Shown here: one piece after another, positions 9,035 through 18,384 of the stretch
Layout of the letters: each line of letters opens with the position of its first letter
Position numbering within the stretch: the first letter of the stretch is position 1
Assembly (NCBI RefSeq): GCF_900102855.1
Contig: NZ_FMWD01000003.1
Coordinates: forward strand, 62,001 to 126,000
Length of the DNA: 64,000 bases
DNA from: Thiohalomonas denitrificans
GTDB lineage: Bacteria > Pseudomonadota > Gammaproteobacteria > Thiohalomonadales > Thiohalomonadaceae
Direction: 5' to 3'
The notes under the pieces: model-generated
What the model was told of the DNA's origin: nothing
The model's database searches: none
Seen by the model: only the letters and a program-made list of their open reading frames with translations
Program-made: the position numbers and the translations under genes

Positions 9035-9910
9035 ATGTTTCATGGCAGTCTGGTGGCCCTGGCAACGCCGATGCGGGCCGATGGTTCCATCGACGAGCAG
9101 AGCCTGGAACAGCTGGTCGAGTTCCATATTGAAAACGGCACGGACGGAATCGTGGCTGTTGGCACCACCGGAGAGTCCCCAACGCTCGATCATGACGAGC
9201 ACTGCTGGGTGATAAAACGGGTGGTTGACATGGCCGGCGGCCGGATTCCGGTGATAGGAGGTACTGGCGCCAATTCCACCCGGGAGGCGATCGAGTTGAC
9301 CCGTTGCGCCATGGAAGCAGGGGTGGACGCCTGCCTGCTGGTGGTACCTTACTACAATAAGCCGACTCAGGAAGGCATGTACCTGCACTTCGCCGCTATC
9401 GCAGAGGCGGTTCCGGTGCCTCAACTCCTTTATAACGTGCCGGGTCGTACGGCCTGTGACCTTCTGCCGGATACCGTTGAGCGGCTCTCCCATGTCTCTA
9501 ATATCGTCGGCATCAAGGAGGCGACCGGGGACATGCAGCGTGCCCGGGAACTGATCGAGCGCTGCGGCGACCGGATGGACATCTTCAGCGGTGATGATGC
9601 GACGGCGATGGAGCTGATGCTGATGGGTGGCAAGGGAAATGTCTCCGTGACTGCCAATGTTGCTCCCAGGCAGATGCATGAGATGTGTGCGGCCGCCATT
9701 GCAGGCGACCGTGAAATGGCGGAGGCGATCAACAGTAAGCTGATGCCCCTGCACCGCAAACTGTTCGTCGAAGCGAATCCTATCCCGGTCAAATGGGCAC
9801 TGCATGAAATGGGGCTCATCCCGCCCGGAATTCGTCTGCCTCTGACCGTACTTTCGGATGCACACCACGAAACGGTACGCGACGCACTGCGCCAAGCGGG
9901 CGTTCTGTAG
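9035..9910 (+). CDS. dapA: 4-hydroxy-tetrahydrodipicolinate synthase
   Basis: A 291-residue enzyme, the standard length, condensing pyruvate with aspartate semialdehyde in the first committed step of diaminopimelate and lysine synthesis. Visible motifs are GTTGESPTL near the N-terminus, YYNKPTQEG, the catalytic NVPGRT segment, and the Schiff-base lysine K161 in GIKEATGD. The start codon follows GGAGAAC. It is followed by bamC (nlpB), the usual dapA-bamC pairing of gammaproteobacteria. Cytoplasmic homotetramer by family. Confidence 0.97.
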   Translation: MFHGSLVALATPMRADGSIDEQSLEQLVEFHIENGTDGIVAVGTTGESPTLDHDEHCWVIKRVVDMAGGRIPVIGGTGANSTREAIELTRCAMEAGVDACLLVVPYYNKPTQEGMYLHFAAIAEAVPVPQLLYNVPGRTACDLLPDTVERLSHVSNIVGIKEATGDMQRARELIERCGDRMDIFSGDDATAMELMLMGGKGNVSVTANVAPRQMHEMCAAAIAGDREMAEAINSKLMPLHRKLFVEANPIPVKWALHEMGLIPPGIRLPLTVLSDAHHETVRDALRQAGVL

Positions 9911-9951
9911 GAACCGGGTGCTCCCCATTTTTGAGTGTTGAGGATTTTTCG

Positions 9952-11055
9952 GTGCGAAGACTGATTTTGATCGTGGCGGCATTGACCCTTTTGTCACTGG
10001 TGGCCGGCTGTAGCAGTGGTTCCAAGTCCACCCGTAATGCCGAGTATCGGCAGGCCGGAACGCTGCCGCCACTGGAGATTCCGCCGGACCTGACCAGTCC
10101 GGTGGTGCGGAACGACACCTCCCTGCCGGAAATTTCGTCCGGCCAGCACGCCTCTGTGACGGACGCAGGCGGTCAACGTTCGGCTGTGCTTGCCAACAAG
10201 AGCAATGTTGAGGTGAAGGGCCGGGGCGACCAGCGATGGCTCCAGATTGATGCCGCGCCCGAAGACGTCTGGAACCGGGTTCGTGGATTTTGGTTGGAGC
10301 ACGGTTTCGAGCTCGAGATTGATGAGCCGGATATCGGCATTATGGAAACCCGCTGGACCGACGATCCGACCGACAGGCCGGAAGGGTTCCTCCGCAAGTT
10401 GCTCGACCGGCTCTATTCTGCGTCATCGCGTGACAAGTTTCGTGTGCGCCTCGAGCGTACTGATGATAACAAAACCGAACTCTATCTGACCCATTACGGG
10501 GTAGAGCAGGTGGTGATGGAGCAGCAGGTAAGGGGCAATGAGGACCTGGTCTGGCAGCCGCGTCCGAGCGATCCCGAACTGGCTCAGGAGATGCTGAATC
10601 GGATTATGGTTTCCCTGGGAGTTGATGCGCAAACCTCGAGTCGCATGCTCGCTGAGGTAGAACCGGAGCGGCCGCAAGCCGAGCTGGTGAAAGCCGGAAG
10701 TGAACTGCATGTCGTTGTGCAAGATGGCTTTGACCGCGCCTGGCGACGCACCGGCATAGCGCTGGATCGCATCGGGTTCGTTGTGGAAGACCGTAATCGC
10801 GCCGAGGGTGTGTATTTTGTCCGTTACGTTGATCGGTTGGCCGATGCGGGCGAAAAGGCGGAGCAGGGGTGGCTGAGCAAGCTGTTCGCCAGCGATGACG
10901 AGCGTGATTCGGTGAAAGACGGCGAAAAGGCGCGTGTGGTGGTCCGTGGCGACGACCGTGAAACCCGGGTTGCCCTGCAGAACGCCGAAGGCGCTGCCGC
11001 CGATCCACGCCGGGCCGAGATGGTGTTGGAGCGATTGGCGCAGCAGTTGCGCTAG
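9952..11055 (+). CDS. bamC: outer membrane assembly lipoprotein BamC
   Basis: A 367-residue lipoprotein of the BAM complex that folds beta-barrels into the outer membrane. I place the start at GTG 9952 rather than the longer TTG at 9931, because GAGG precedes it at good spacing. The resulting signal peptide MRRLILIVAALTLLSLVAGC then ends exactly in a lipobox with C20. Two helix-grip domains follow, the second around residues 220-355. Its position directly behind dapA is the conserved nlpB context. The metallo-hydrolase starts 4 bases after its stop, implying an operon. Confidence 0.9.
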   Translation: MRRLILIVAALTLLSLVAGCSSGSKSTRNAEYRQAGTLPPLEIPPDLTSPVVRNDTSLPEISSGQHASVTDAGGQRSAVLANKSNVEVKGRGDQRWLQIDAAPEDVWNRVRGFWLEHGFELEIDEPDIGIMETRWTDDPTDRPEGFLRKLLDRLYSASSRDKFRVRLERTDDNKTELYLTHYGVEQVVMEQQVRGNEDLVWQPRPSDPELAQEMLNRIMVSLGVDAQTSSRMLAEVEPERPQAELVKAGSELHVVVQDGFDRAWRRTGIALDRIGFVVEDRNRAEGVYFVRYVDRLADAGEKAEQGWLSKLFASDDERDSVKDGEKARVVVRGDDRETRVALQNAEGAAADPRRAEMVLERLAQQLR

Positions 11056-11059
11056 CCTG

Positions 11060-11821
11060 GTGCGATTTGCATCTCTTGGCAGCGGCAGTAGCGGAAATGC
11101 TGCACTGGTAGAAGAGGGCGGCACCTGCGTCCTCATCGATTGTGGCTTCTCCGTTCGGGAAACCGTGCGACGGCTGGCCCGTCTGGGTCGCTCGCCGGAA
11201 TCGATCGACGCGATACTGGTGACCCATGAACACGCTGATCACATAGGCGGCGTGGGGGTTTGGGCCCGGCGCTACGGTACGCAGGTCTGGATGACGCCCG
11301 GTACCTGGGGGCGCCGGGACCTCGGTGAGCTTCCCCGGATTGAGTTGTTCAGCTGCCATGAACCGTTTGCCATCGGTGATCTCGAGATTTGGCCTTTTCC
11401 GGTACCACACGACGCCCGTGAACCGAGTCAATTCGTGATTGGCAACGGTGCCTTTCGGCTGGGAATCTTGACCGACGCCGGGCGCTCCACACAGCACATC
11501 GAAGCGCAACTGGAAGGCTGCGATGCGCTGATGATTGAATGTAATCATGATTCGGGGATGCTGGCCAACGGGCCATATCCGCCCTCACTCAAGGCGCGGG
11601 TAGGCGGGGAACATGGACATCTCAGCAACTCCCAGACGGCGGGCGTACTGGAACGGCTGAATACCTCGGGGCTCCAGCACGTGGTAGCCGCCCACCTCAG
11701 CGAGAAGAACAATCACCCGGACCTGGCGCGGGCCGCCATCAGTGATGCCCTGTGTTGTGCACCGGAATGGGTTGCGGTGGCTGAGCAGGACGAGGGTTTT
11801 GGCTGGCGCGAGATTGTCTGA
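11060..11821 (+). CDS. metallo-beta-lactamase fold hydrolase (YycJ/WalJ-like)
   Basis: A 253-residue cytoplasmic metallo-beta-lactamase-fold protein. The N-terminus RFASLGSGSSGNAALVE and the metal motif THEHADHIGG (HxHxDH) are typical of the YycJ subgroup of predicted nucleases or phosphodiesterases. Further histidines occur at VPHDA, GHLSN and AAHLSEKNN. I chose the GTG at 11060 because the family normally begins just before RFASLGSGS, and it lies 4 bases after the bamC stop. The purC gene follows. The substrate is unknown. Confidence 0.88.
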   Translation: MRFASLGSGSSGNAALVEEGGTCVLIDCGFSVRETVRRLARLGRSPESIDAILVTHEHADHIGGVGVWARRYGTQVWMTPGTWGRRDLGELPRIELFSCHEPFAIGDLEIWPFPVPHDAREPSQFVIGNGAFRLGILTDAGRSTQHIEAQLEGCDALMIECNHDSGMLANGPYPPSLKARVGGEHGHLSNSQTAGVLERLNTSGLQHVVAAHLSEKNNHPDLARAAISDALCCAPEWVAVAEQDEGFGWREIV

Positions 11822-11889
11822 GCAGATTCTTCGAGATCGCGATGAATTACTATTGATTGCCCTTGTTGGGCGAAATCCGGGAAGCCGAT

Positions 11890-12603
11890 ATGGAAAAGAA
11901 GTCTGAACTCTACGCCGGCAAGGCGAAATCGGTGTACAACACCGACGAAGCGGACAAGTTGATCTTGCAGTTCCGCGATGACACCTCGGCGTTCGACGGC
12001 GAAAAAATCGAACAGTTGGCACGCAAGGGCATGGTGAACAACAAGTTCAACGCCTTCATTATGCAAAAGCTCGAAGAAGCGGGCGTACCCACCCACTTCG
12101 AGCGTTTGCTGTCCGACACCGAGTCGGTGGTAAAGAAGCTGGAGATGCTTCCGGTGGAGTGCGTGGTGCGAAATATTGCAGCCGGTTCCATCGTCCGGCG
12201 ACTGGGCGTGGAGGAGGGCATCGATCTTGACCCGCCCACGTTCGAATTCTTTCTCAAGGATGATGCCCGGCACGATCCGATGATCAACGAATATCACATC
12301 CGGACTTTCGGCTGGGCTACAGAGGCCGAGATTGAGCAGATGAAGGCGCTGACCTTCCGGGTGAACGAAGTCTTGAAAGCACTGTTTTGCGACGCGGGGC
12401 TGCTGCTGGTCGACTACAAGCTGGAGTATGGCCGATTCGAAGGTCGGATCATCCTGGGTGATGAATTCACACCGGATGGCTGCCGTTTGTGGGATGCGCA
12501 GACCCGCGACAAGCTGGACAAGGATCGCTTCCGCCAGGGCATTGGCGGGGTGGTGGAAGCCTATGAAGCGGTGGCACGCCGCCTCGGAGTCTCTTTGGAC
12601 TGA
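11890..12603 (+). CDS. purC: phosphoribosylaminoimidazole-succinocarboxamide synthase
   Basis: A 237-residue SAICAR synthetase, the same length as the E. coli enzyme when started at ATG 11890 ([16 protein letters not shown]). It ligates aspartate to CAIR with ATP in purine synthesis. Motifs seen are [35 protein letters not shown] and [11 protein letters not shown]. Upstream codons of the longer frame are not conserved. It follows bamC and the metallo-hydrolase on the same strand and may be in their operon or have its own promoter in the 68-base gap. Confidence 0.96.
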   Translation: MEKKSELYAGKAKSVYNTDEADKLILQFRDDTSAFDGEKIEQLARKGMVNNKFNAFIMQKLEEAGVPTHFERLLSDTESVVKKLEMLPVECVVRNIAAGSIVRRLGVEEGIDLDPPTFEFFLKDDARHDPMINEYHIRTFGWATEAEIEQMKALTFRVNEVLKALFCDAGLLLVDYKLEYGRFEGRIILGDEFTPDGCRLWDAQTRDKLDKDRFRQGIGGVVEAYEAVARRLGVSLD

Positions 12604-12641
12604 GCTTCCGCTTATCGGTCGCCAACGCTGATTTCCCCAAG

Positions 12642-12668
12642 CCACTCTGTGTCCTCCGTGGTTAGACC
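12642..12668. repeat. short CTCTGTGTCCTCCGTGGTT repeat copy
   Basis: A single half-palindrome copy of the CCACAGAGG-type dispersed repeat in the purC-parE gap. It closely resembles the arms near 6012-6040 and 52734-52758. No hairpin partner is visible nearby. Confidence 0.55.
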
Positions 12669-12774
12669 ATTAGCTGCCAACCCCTGAACCCCGGCTGCCG
12701 AACCGCCCACTGCGTCCGCTGGTGGATTGCGCTACAATCCAAGCCGCTCAAGCGAACGGAGATTGTGCAGGCCT

Positions 12775-14667
12775 ATGGCTGTTGACTACACCGCTGAATC
12801 GATTGAGGTCCTTTCGGGTCTGGAACCGGTGCGCAAGCGCCCCGGCATGTACACCCAGACCGAAAGGCCGAATCACCTGGCCCAGGAGGTCATCGACAAC
12901 AGTGTCGATGAGGCGATTGCCGGGTACGCCAAGAGCATCGAGGTGACCCTCTACGACGATGGTTCGCTGGCGGTGAAGGATGACGGTCGCGGCATGCCGG
13001 TGGACATTCATCCCAAAGAGGGCGTGCCCGGCGTCGAGGTAATCCTCAGCAAACTGCACGCCGGCGGCAAATTCTCCGACAAGAACTACCAGTTTTCCGG
13101 TGGTCTGCACGGGGTGGGGATCTCGGTGGTCAATGCCCTCTCCAAACACCTGGATGTCCGGGTGCGGCGCGGTGGAAAGGAGTACAAAATCACCTTCGGC
13201 GACGGCAAGAAAAAGTCGGACCTGGAGGTGATTGGTGAGGTGGGCAAGCGTAATACCGGCACCACTCTGCACTTCTGGCCCGACACCACTTTCTTTGATT
13301 CGCCGAAATTCTCCGTTCCCCGTCTCAAGCACATCCTTCGGGCCAAGGCGGTGCTCTGCCCCGGATTGCACATCCGCTTCAAGGAGGAGGTCAGCGGCGA
13401 AACTACCGAGTGGCTCTACGAAGATGGTCTGCGGGACTATCTGATGGACGCCCTGCAGGGCTGGGAAACCCTTCCCGAGGAGCCCTTTCTGGGTAGCTTC
13501 AGCGGAACCACCGAGGCGGCTGAATGGGCGGTGGTGTGGCTGCCGGAGGGGGGTGAAGCAACAGCGGAAAGCTATGTCAATCTGGTGCCCACGGCCCAGG
13601 GTGGCACCCACGTCAACGGACTCCGCACCGGACTCACCGAAGCCATTCGCGAATTCTGCGAATTCCGGAATCTGTTGCCACGTGGTGTGAAGATTGCCCC
13701 GGACGACGTCTGGGACAAGCTCAGCTATATCCTCTCCGTCAAAATGGCGGATCCGCAATTCTCCGGCCAGACCAAGGAGCGCCTCTCTTCACGGGAGTGC
13801 GCCCCGTTTGTCTCGGGAGTGGTGAAGGATGCCTTCTCCCTCTGGCTCAATCAGCACACCGATCTCGGCGAACGCATCGCCGACCAGGTGATCAACAGCG
13901 CCCAGTCGCGGCTGCGGGCCGGGCGCAAGGTTGCCCGCAAGAAAGTCACGCAGGGACCGGCCCTGCCGGGCAAACTGGCTGACTGTTCGAGCTCCGATCC
14001 GGATCGGACAGAACTTTTTCTGGTGGAGGGTGATTCGGCCGGTGGTTCGGCCAAACAGGCCCGCAACAAGGAGTTTCAGGCCATCATGCCGCTACGCGGC
14101 AAGATCCTGAATACCTGGGAGGTGGACCCGGCCGAAGTGCTGGCGTCCCAGGAAGTACACGATATCGCCGTTGCCATCGGTGTCGATCCCGGCTCTGAAA
14201 ACCTGTCAGGGCTTCGCTACGGCAAGATTTGTGTGCTCGCCGATGCCGACTCCGACGGTGCCCATATTGCCACGCTCCTGTGTGCGCTCTTTTTGCGCCA
14301 TTTCCGTCCGCTGGTGGCTTCCGGCAATGTCTACATCGCCATGCCGCCGCTCTATCGGATCGATGTGGGCAAGGAGCTTTTCTATGCCCTGGACGACGCC
14401 GAGCGCCAGGGCGTGCTGGATCGCATTGCCGCCGAAAAGAAAAAGGGCAAGGTGGCGGTCACCCGCTTCAAGGGACTGGGCGAGATGAATCCCATGCAGC
14501 TGCGTGAGACCACCCTGGCCCCCGATACGCGACGCCTGGTGCAGCTGACGGTCGAACCCGGCGACGATACCAACCAACTGATGGATATGCTTCTCGCCAA
14601 GAAGCGCTCACCAGAGCGTAAATCATGGCTGGAGCAGAAAGGGGATTTGGCGGAAGTGCTGGCATAG
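12775..14667 (+). CDS. parE: DNA topoisomerase IV subunit B
   Basis: A 630-residue type IIA topoisomerase ATPase subunit, equal in length to E. coli ParE from the start MAVDYTAESIEVLSG. The GHKL ATPase domain shows EVIDNSVDEAIAG, DDGRGMPVDI and GGLHGVGISVVNALS. The TOPRIM domain shows LVEGDSAGGSAKQAR and DADSDGAHI. It works with ParC to decatenate daughter chromosomes. In this genome parC lies about 12 kb away at 26.65 kb rather than adjacent. The longer frame starting at 12727 adds 16 unsupported codons. Confidence 0.97.
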   Translation: MAVDYTAESIEVLSGLEPVRKRPGMYTQTERPNHLAQEVIDNSVDEAIAGYAKSIEVTLYDDGSLAVKDDGRGMPVDIHPKEGVPGVEVILSKLHAGGKFSDKNYQFSGGLHGVGISVVNALSKHLDVRVRRGGKEYKITFGDGKKKSDLEVIGEVGKRNTGTTLHFWPDTTFFDSPKFSVPRLKHILRAKAVLCPGLHIRFKEEVSGETTEWLYEDGLRDYLMDALQGWETLPEEPFLGSFSGTTEAAEWAVVWLPEGGEATAESYVNLVPTAQGGTHVNGLRTGLTEAIREFCEFRNLLPRGVKIAPDDVWDKLSYILSVKMADPQFSGQTKERLSSRECAPFVSGVVKDAFSLWLNQHTDLGERIADQVINSAQSRLRAGRKVARKKVTQGPALPGKLADCSSSDPDRTELFLVEGDSAGGSAKQARNKEFQAIMPLRGKILNTWEVDPAEVLASQEVHDIAVAIGVDPGSENLSGLRYGKICVLADADSDGAHIATLLCALFLRHFRPLVASGNVYIAMPPLYRIDVGKELFYALDDAERQGVLDRIAAEKKKGKVAVTRFKGLGEMNPMQLRETTLAPDTRRLVQLTVEPGDDTNQLMDMLLAKKRSPERKSWLEQKGDLAEVLA

Positions 14668-14748
14668 CGGATACGTCTTCAGCTTACGGAGTCCGCTTTG
14701 CTCCCCACCGGCTACACTTGGGGAAACGAACGGAAAACGGACCTTTCC

Positions 14749-14880
14749 ATGACCATGGTCACCATACAACCTATTGTGGCACTGATTGCCGGGATCCTGA
14801 TTTTACTGGTTCCGCGGATGCTGAATTATGTTGTCGCCGTGTACCTCATCATCGTCGGAATCCTCGGCCTCATTCAGTAG
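14749..14880 (+). CDS. DUF3096-like small membrane protein
   Basis: A 43-residue protein that is nearly all hydrophobic: a short N-terminus (MTMVTIQP), then two membrane-spanning stretches (IVALIAGILILLVP and YVVAVYLIIVGILGLIQ) around an RMLN turn. Length and layout match the DUF3096 family of mini inner-membrane proteins of unknown function. The start at 14749 is chosen to match the usual family N-terminus; upstream codons are hydrophilic and unlikely. It sits 81 bases after parE with no clear promoter. Confidence 0.7.
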   Translation: MTMVTIQPIVALIAGILILLVPRMLNYVVAVYLIIVGILGLIQ

Positions 14881-15289
14881 TAGCTAGTGGTGCCGAAGGG
14901 TGCTTGTGTGCCGGCCCGAAGGGAGCCCCGCTAAATGGGCTCATCCTGCGCCACGATGTAGGTCGACTTTAGCCCTTCGCAAACCGATGACCCCCTGAAG
15001 GCCGACCTACAGGCATCCTGCCCGGGCCGGCGCGTGTATTCCAAGCAGCGCAGCGCGCCTTGCCCTGGACCCATTAGCGGGGCTCTGAGTGTCACACTAT
15101 TTCCCGCCCGCATGGACCACAAGCCGGCGAGAACCGCTCTTCGCGAGTTCCGTTCGCGCACGAACTAACATCGACTCTTTGGCATTCTCCTGACTGCCTC
15201 ATCGGTAGTGGTAAGTCCGTGGCTTCTTGCCATACTTTTCTGTCTGAAGGGCTGGAGCACGCAACCCTCGGAACGGAAAGCAGAGGCCT
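14881..15289. other. intergenic region, 409 bases, repeat-bearing, no gene seen
   Basis: The stretch between the DUF3096 gene and the asparagine-synthetase-like gene contains a MITE-like inverted repeat (14923-15085, listed separately) and about 200 further bases before the next gene. I found no RNA gene or convincing open frame in it. A GGAACGGAAAGCAGAGG purine-rich stretch just before 15290 serves as the ribosome site of the following gene. Confidence 0.5.
14923..15085. repeat. MITE-like element with 16-17 bp terminal inverted repeats
   Basis: Terminal arms GAGCCCCGCTAAATGGG (14923-14939) and CCCATTAGCGGGGCTC (15070-15085) are reverse complements except for one base missing from the T run. 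Inside lies a second palindrome, TGTAGGTCG (14955-14963) and CGACCTACA (15003-15011), resembling GTAGGTCGG-type REP sequences. No target-site duplication is obvious and no coding capacity exists. I interpret it as a non-autonomous mobile element or REP cluster. Confidence 0.55.
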
Positions 15290-17116
15290 ATGCCAGGTAT
15301 CGTGATCAGCTACGACCCGCGTGGCCGTAACGGAGAAAACGCTCGTACTGTTGCGGCTATGCTGCGTGGACTTGGCCGTCCCGATTGTGAGCCTTCCATG
15401 CATATGGAAGGCGAGGTGGTATTGGCGTCCTGTGGCGGAAGATCGCTGCATTGGGATGCCTCTCACAGCTGTTGTGTGCTGTTCGAGGGAGAGTTGGTGG
15501 GTGAGGGCCGCGATGCCCCTGAACTCCGGCTTCTGGAGCTCTACCGGGAACGTAAAGAGGGTTTTGTCGAGACTCTGAATGGCACGTTTGCAGCCGTAAT
15601 CTGGGACATGGCTTGCAAGCGCCTGATGGTGGCCAATGACCGATTCGGGCTTCACCCACTCTATAAGGCTTTCGTGGACGGGCGCCACATTTGGGCCTCA
15701 TCCCCCAAGGCGATGCTGGCCAATCCGGCATTTCCGGCGCACCTCAACCCGGCCGGTCTGGCCGATTTTCTCGGGCTCAATCTGTTCCAGGCCGACGATA
15801 CCCTGGTCCGAGGCGTCTCCGAAATCACCCCGGGAACCTTCACGGTTTGCGAGCCCGACGGCATGCGAACGCTGCGCTATTGGGATTTTGTCCTCAGCGA
15901 GGAGGAGAATGGCCGTTCCGCCCGGAGTTACGTGGACGGTGCTGTTGATGTACTTCGAGCCAGTGCCGATCGCAGGCAGGCCCATGGGGAAACCAGCGGT
16001 TTCCTGTTGAGTGGCGGGACCAGTTCCCGCGTAGCTCTCGGTGCACTCGATCGGAGTCGATTGGTCGGGTTGGCTTTCGGCGCTCCGAACAGTTCGGAGG
16101 CGGCCTTTGCCTGGCAGGTAGCGGAAACCGCAGGCATTCCGTTTCGGTTTCATGCCCTCGGACCGGAGCGACTGAAAGCTGACGCCCCCCGGGGTATTGA
16201 GCTCAGCCCCGAACCGCTAAGCTGCATCCAGTTCGATGGACTCGGGGCGTGGGGAATGAACGATACCGACGCTACGGTGATCGTCACCGGGTGCGGCGGC
16301 GCCGCTGTATTCGGGCAACCCGCGCGGCCGCGAGAGTGGGCCAACGAATTTACCGCCGAACGCCATTTCGAGGCTTTGCGCATTTTCAGCGATGAGGATT
16401 TGTCACAACTGCTTCAACCGGAATGGTACCGAGAGGTTGAAGGCGCAGCAGTGCATCGGTTTCGGGATGACCTCGCACGCTGCCCGTCGCGCCACGGGAT
16501 CCACCGGTTGGACTACTGGGCGCTGCGCCAGTGGACCCGCCGCCTCGATAGCCGGTTGGCCCATCTCTTTCCCGACGGGACACGGATACGACCCCTGTTT
16601 CTGGACAACGAAGTGGTCGATTTTGCCCGTGCACTGCCCCCATCGCTGCGTTGGGGTGAAAAATCGGTCTATCGACGTGCCCTGTTGAAGATCGCTCCCG
16701 AACTGGCCAGCCTGCCGGCGACGACTACAGGCGGTCTGCCGCTCTCCTACGGCCTGCGCAGGCTGCGATATCATCACCGCCTCGCTGCATGGCGCCAACG
16801 ATTCAGTCGGCTATCCGCAGGCACTCCGGTTGCCAGTCGGCCGCTCGGTGCCGCACCCGATTATGCCTCCTGGTTGAGGGGGGAGCTCCGCGACTGGATG
16901 ACAGAGCTGCTGCTGGAGCCACGGACACTCGATCGTGGCCTGTGGCGTCGGGAAGGGCTCTCTGCCCTGATCACCGACTGTCTGGATGGGGGCGAGCGGG
17001 CCGGGTCCGCCGCCCGCAAGCTCTTCACCCTGATCAGCCTCGAACTGTGGTGCCGCCGCTACTTCGATACCGCCGGAGCGGCGGTTCTGCCGAGCGACCA
17101 CTCCGAGGCCCGCTAG
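15290..17116 (+). CDS. asparagine synthetase-like protein with altered active-site motifs
   Basis: A 608-residue protein with the two-domain layout of AsnB. The N-terminal glutaminase-like Ntn domain spans residues 1-190 (MPGIVISYD, GTFAAVIWD, NDRFGLHPLY). The C-terminal PP-loop synthetase-like domain begins near residue 210. Key residues are replaced. The nucleophile cysteine that should follow Met1 (MCGI) is proline, and the PP-loop SGGxDS reads SGGTSSR (241-247), losing its aspartate. Either catalysis is altered or the protein is regulatory or structural. It stands alone between DUF3096 and the min genes on its own strand, so context gives no substrate. It is full length, so relaxed function rather than recent decay is likely. 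Confidence 0.8.
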   Translation: MPGIVISYDPRGRNGENARTVAAMLRGLGRPDCEPSMHMEGEVVLASCGGRSLHWDASHSCCVLFEGELVGEGRDAPELRLLELYRERKEGFVETLNGTFAAVIWDMACKRLMVANDRFGLHPLYKAFVDGRHIWASSPKAMLANPAFPAHLNPAGLADFLGLNLFQADDTLVRGVSEITPGTFTVCEPDGMRTLRYWDFVLSEEENGRSARSYVDGAVDVLRASADRRQAHGETSGFLLSGGTSSRVALGALDRSRLVGLAFGAPNSSEAAFAWQVAETAGIPFRFHALGPERLKADAPRGIELSPEPLSCIQFDGLGAWGMNDTDATVIVTGCGGAAVFGQPARPREWANEFTAERHFEALRIFSDEDLSQLLQPEWYREVEGAAVHRFRDDLARCPSRHGIHRLDYWALRQWTRRLDSRLAHLFPDGTRIRPLFLDNEVVDFARALPPSLRWGEKSVYRRALLKIAPELASLPATTTGGLPLSYGLRRLRYHHRLAAWRQRFSRLSAGTPVASRPLGAAPDYASWLRGELRDWMTELLLEPRTLDRGLWRREGLSALITDCLDGGERAGSAARKLFTLISLELWCRRYFDTAGAAVLPSDHSEAR

Positions 17117-17162
17117 CGGTTTCGCCGGTGTCCTCTATCAACAGCCAGTAATCGAATTCTAC

Positions 17163-17420
17163 TTAAGGCTTGTCCGGCAGTGTGACATTCAGTTCCAGTA
17201 CCTCGTAGTCCCCTTCCTGTTCGAGGTTGACATGGACCTGTTCCTGATCGATGGGGATGTATTTGCGGATGACTTCCAGTATCTCCCGCTGCATGGCCGG
17301 GAGAAACTCATAACGACTGTTGCGTTCGCCGCGCTGGTGGGCGATCACGACCTGTAGCCGCTCCTTGGCCAGCTTGGCGGTGCTGGGCTTTGATTCGCGG
17401 AAGTATTTGAGTAGACCCAT
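17163..17420 (-). CDS. minE: cell division topological specificity factor MinE
   Basis: An 85-residue MinE. The N-terminal membrane-targeting and MinD-binding part (MGLLKYFRESKPSTAKLAKERL) is followed by the topological-specificity beta domain (IPIDQEQVHVNLE). It stimulates MinD ATPase and drives Min oscillation so that division occurs at mid-cell. It is the last gene of minC-minD-minE, 8 bases after minD. Length is normal (88 in E. coli). Confidence 0.97.
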   Translation of the reverse strand: MGLLKYFRESKPSTAKLAKERLQVVIAHQRGERNSRYEFLPAMQREILEVIRKYIPIDQEQVHVNLEQEGDYEVLELNVTLPDKP

Positions 17421-17428
17421 GATTCACC

Positions 17429-18238
17429 TCAACCGAAGAGTCGTTTCAGCAAGCCCTTGGGTTCCGCCTCGACGAAACGAAGCGGTACCTGTTCACCGAG
17501 GAAACGGGCGACGGCGTCGGAATAGGCCTGTCCCGCCCGGTCCTTTTGATCCAGGATTACCGGCTGACCGGCGTTGGACGCCTGTAGTACACTTTCCGAT
17601 TCGGGAATTACGCCCAGCAGTCCGATCCCGATCAGCTCGACGATGTCGTCCACGCTCAGCATGTCACCCCCGGAGACCCGCTCCGGCGCGTATCGGGTGA
17701 TCAAGAGATGCTCCCTGACCGGCTCATCCCCCTGTTCCGCACGGCGCGATTTGCTGGCGATGATACCGAGCATCCGATCGGAATCGCGCACCGAGGAGAC
17801 TTCCGGGTTGGTGACCACGACGGCTTCATCAGCATAGTACATGGCCATCTGTGCACCGCCTTCGATGCCGGCCGGCGAGTCACAGACGATGTATTCGAAT
17901 CCAGCCGCCTTCAGTTCTTCAATGACCTGACCGACCCCCTCACGAGTGAGTGCGTCCTTGTCCCGTGTCTGGGATGCAGGCAGGACGTAGAGTCCATCGA
18001 CACGTCGGTCCTTGATGAGTGTCTGATTGAGGTTGGCCTCGCCCTGGACCAGATTGACGAAATCGTACACCACGCGCCGTTCGCAACCCATAATCAGATC
18101 CAGGTTGCGCAGGCCCACGTCGAAATCGACTACGACACTCTTGTGGCCCCGCAGGGCCAAGCCGGTGGCAAACGCAGCACTTGTGGTGGTTTTTCCTACA
18201 CCTCCCTTGCCGGAAGTCATAACGATTACTCTGCTCAA
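17429..18238 (-). CDS. minD: septum site-determining ATPase MinD
   Basis: A 269-residue ParA-family ATPase (E. coli has 270). I choose a TTG start at 18238 (SRVIVMTSGKGGVG) because a GGGGAGAG ribosome site lies 4 bases upstream and family proteins begin there; the longer ATG frame adds nine unusual residues. Visible features are the deviant Walker A KGGVGKTTTSAA, the switch motif VCDSPAGIE, and the C-terminal amphipathic membrane helix GLLKRLFG. It recruits MinC to the membrane and is released by MinE. Confidence 0.95.
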   Translation of the reverse strand: MSRVIVMTSGKGGVGKTTTSAAFATGLALRGHKSVVVDFDVGLRNLDLIMGCERRVVYDFVNLVQGEANLNQTLIKDRRVDGLYVLPASQTRDKDALTREGVGQVIEELKAAGFEYIVCDSPAGIEGGAQMAMYYADEAVVVTNPEVSSVRDSDRMLGIIASKSRRAEQGDEPVREHLLITRYAPERVSGGDMLSVDDIVELIGIGLLGVIPESESVLQASNAGQPVILDQKDRAGQAYSDAVARFLGEQVPLRFVEAEPKGLLKRLFG

Positions 18239-18384
18239 TGTGCTCTCCCCGCTTCTTGCTCGCACTAGTGATCAGTCAGGTCAGGCACGCCTGACAAGTT
18301 GTGGCCGATAGGAGGTTCCCGTGCCTCGCGGCCTTTATTGGCGCCGTCCTGCACTGGGACGGGCGCTCGGTCGCACCGGACATC

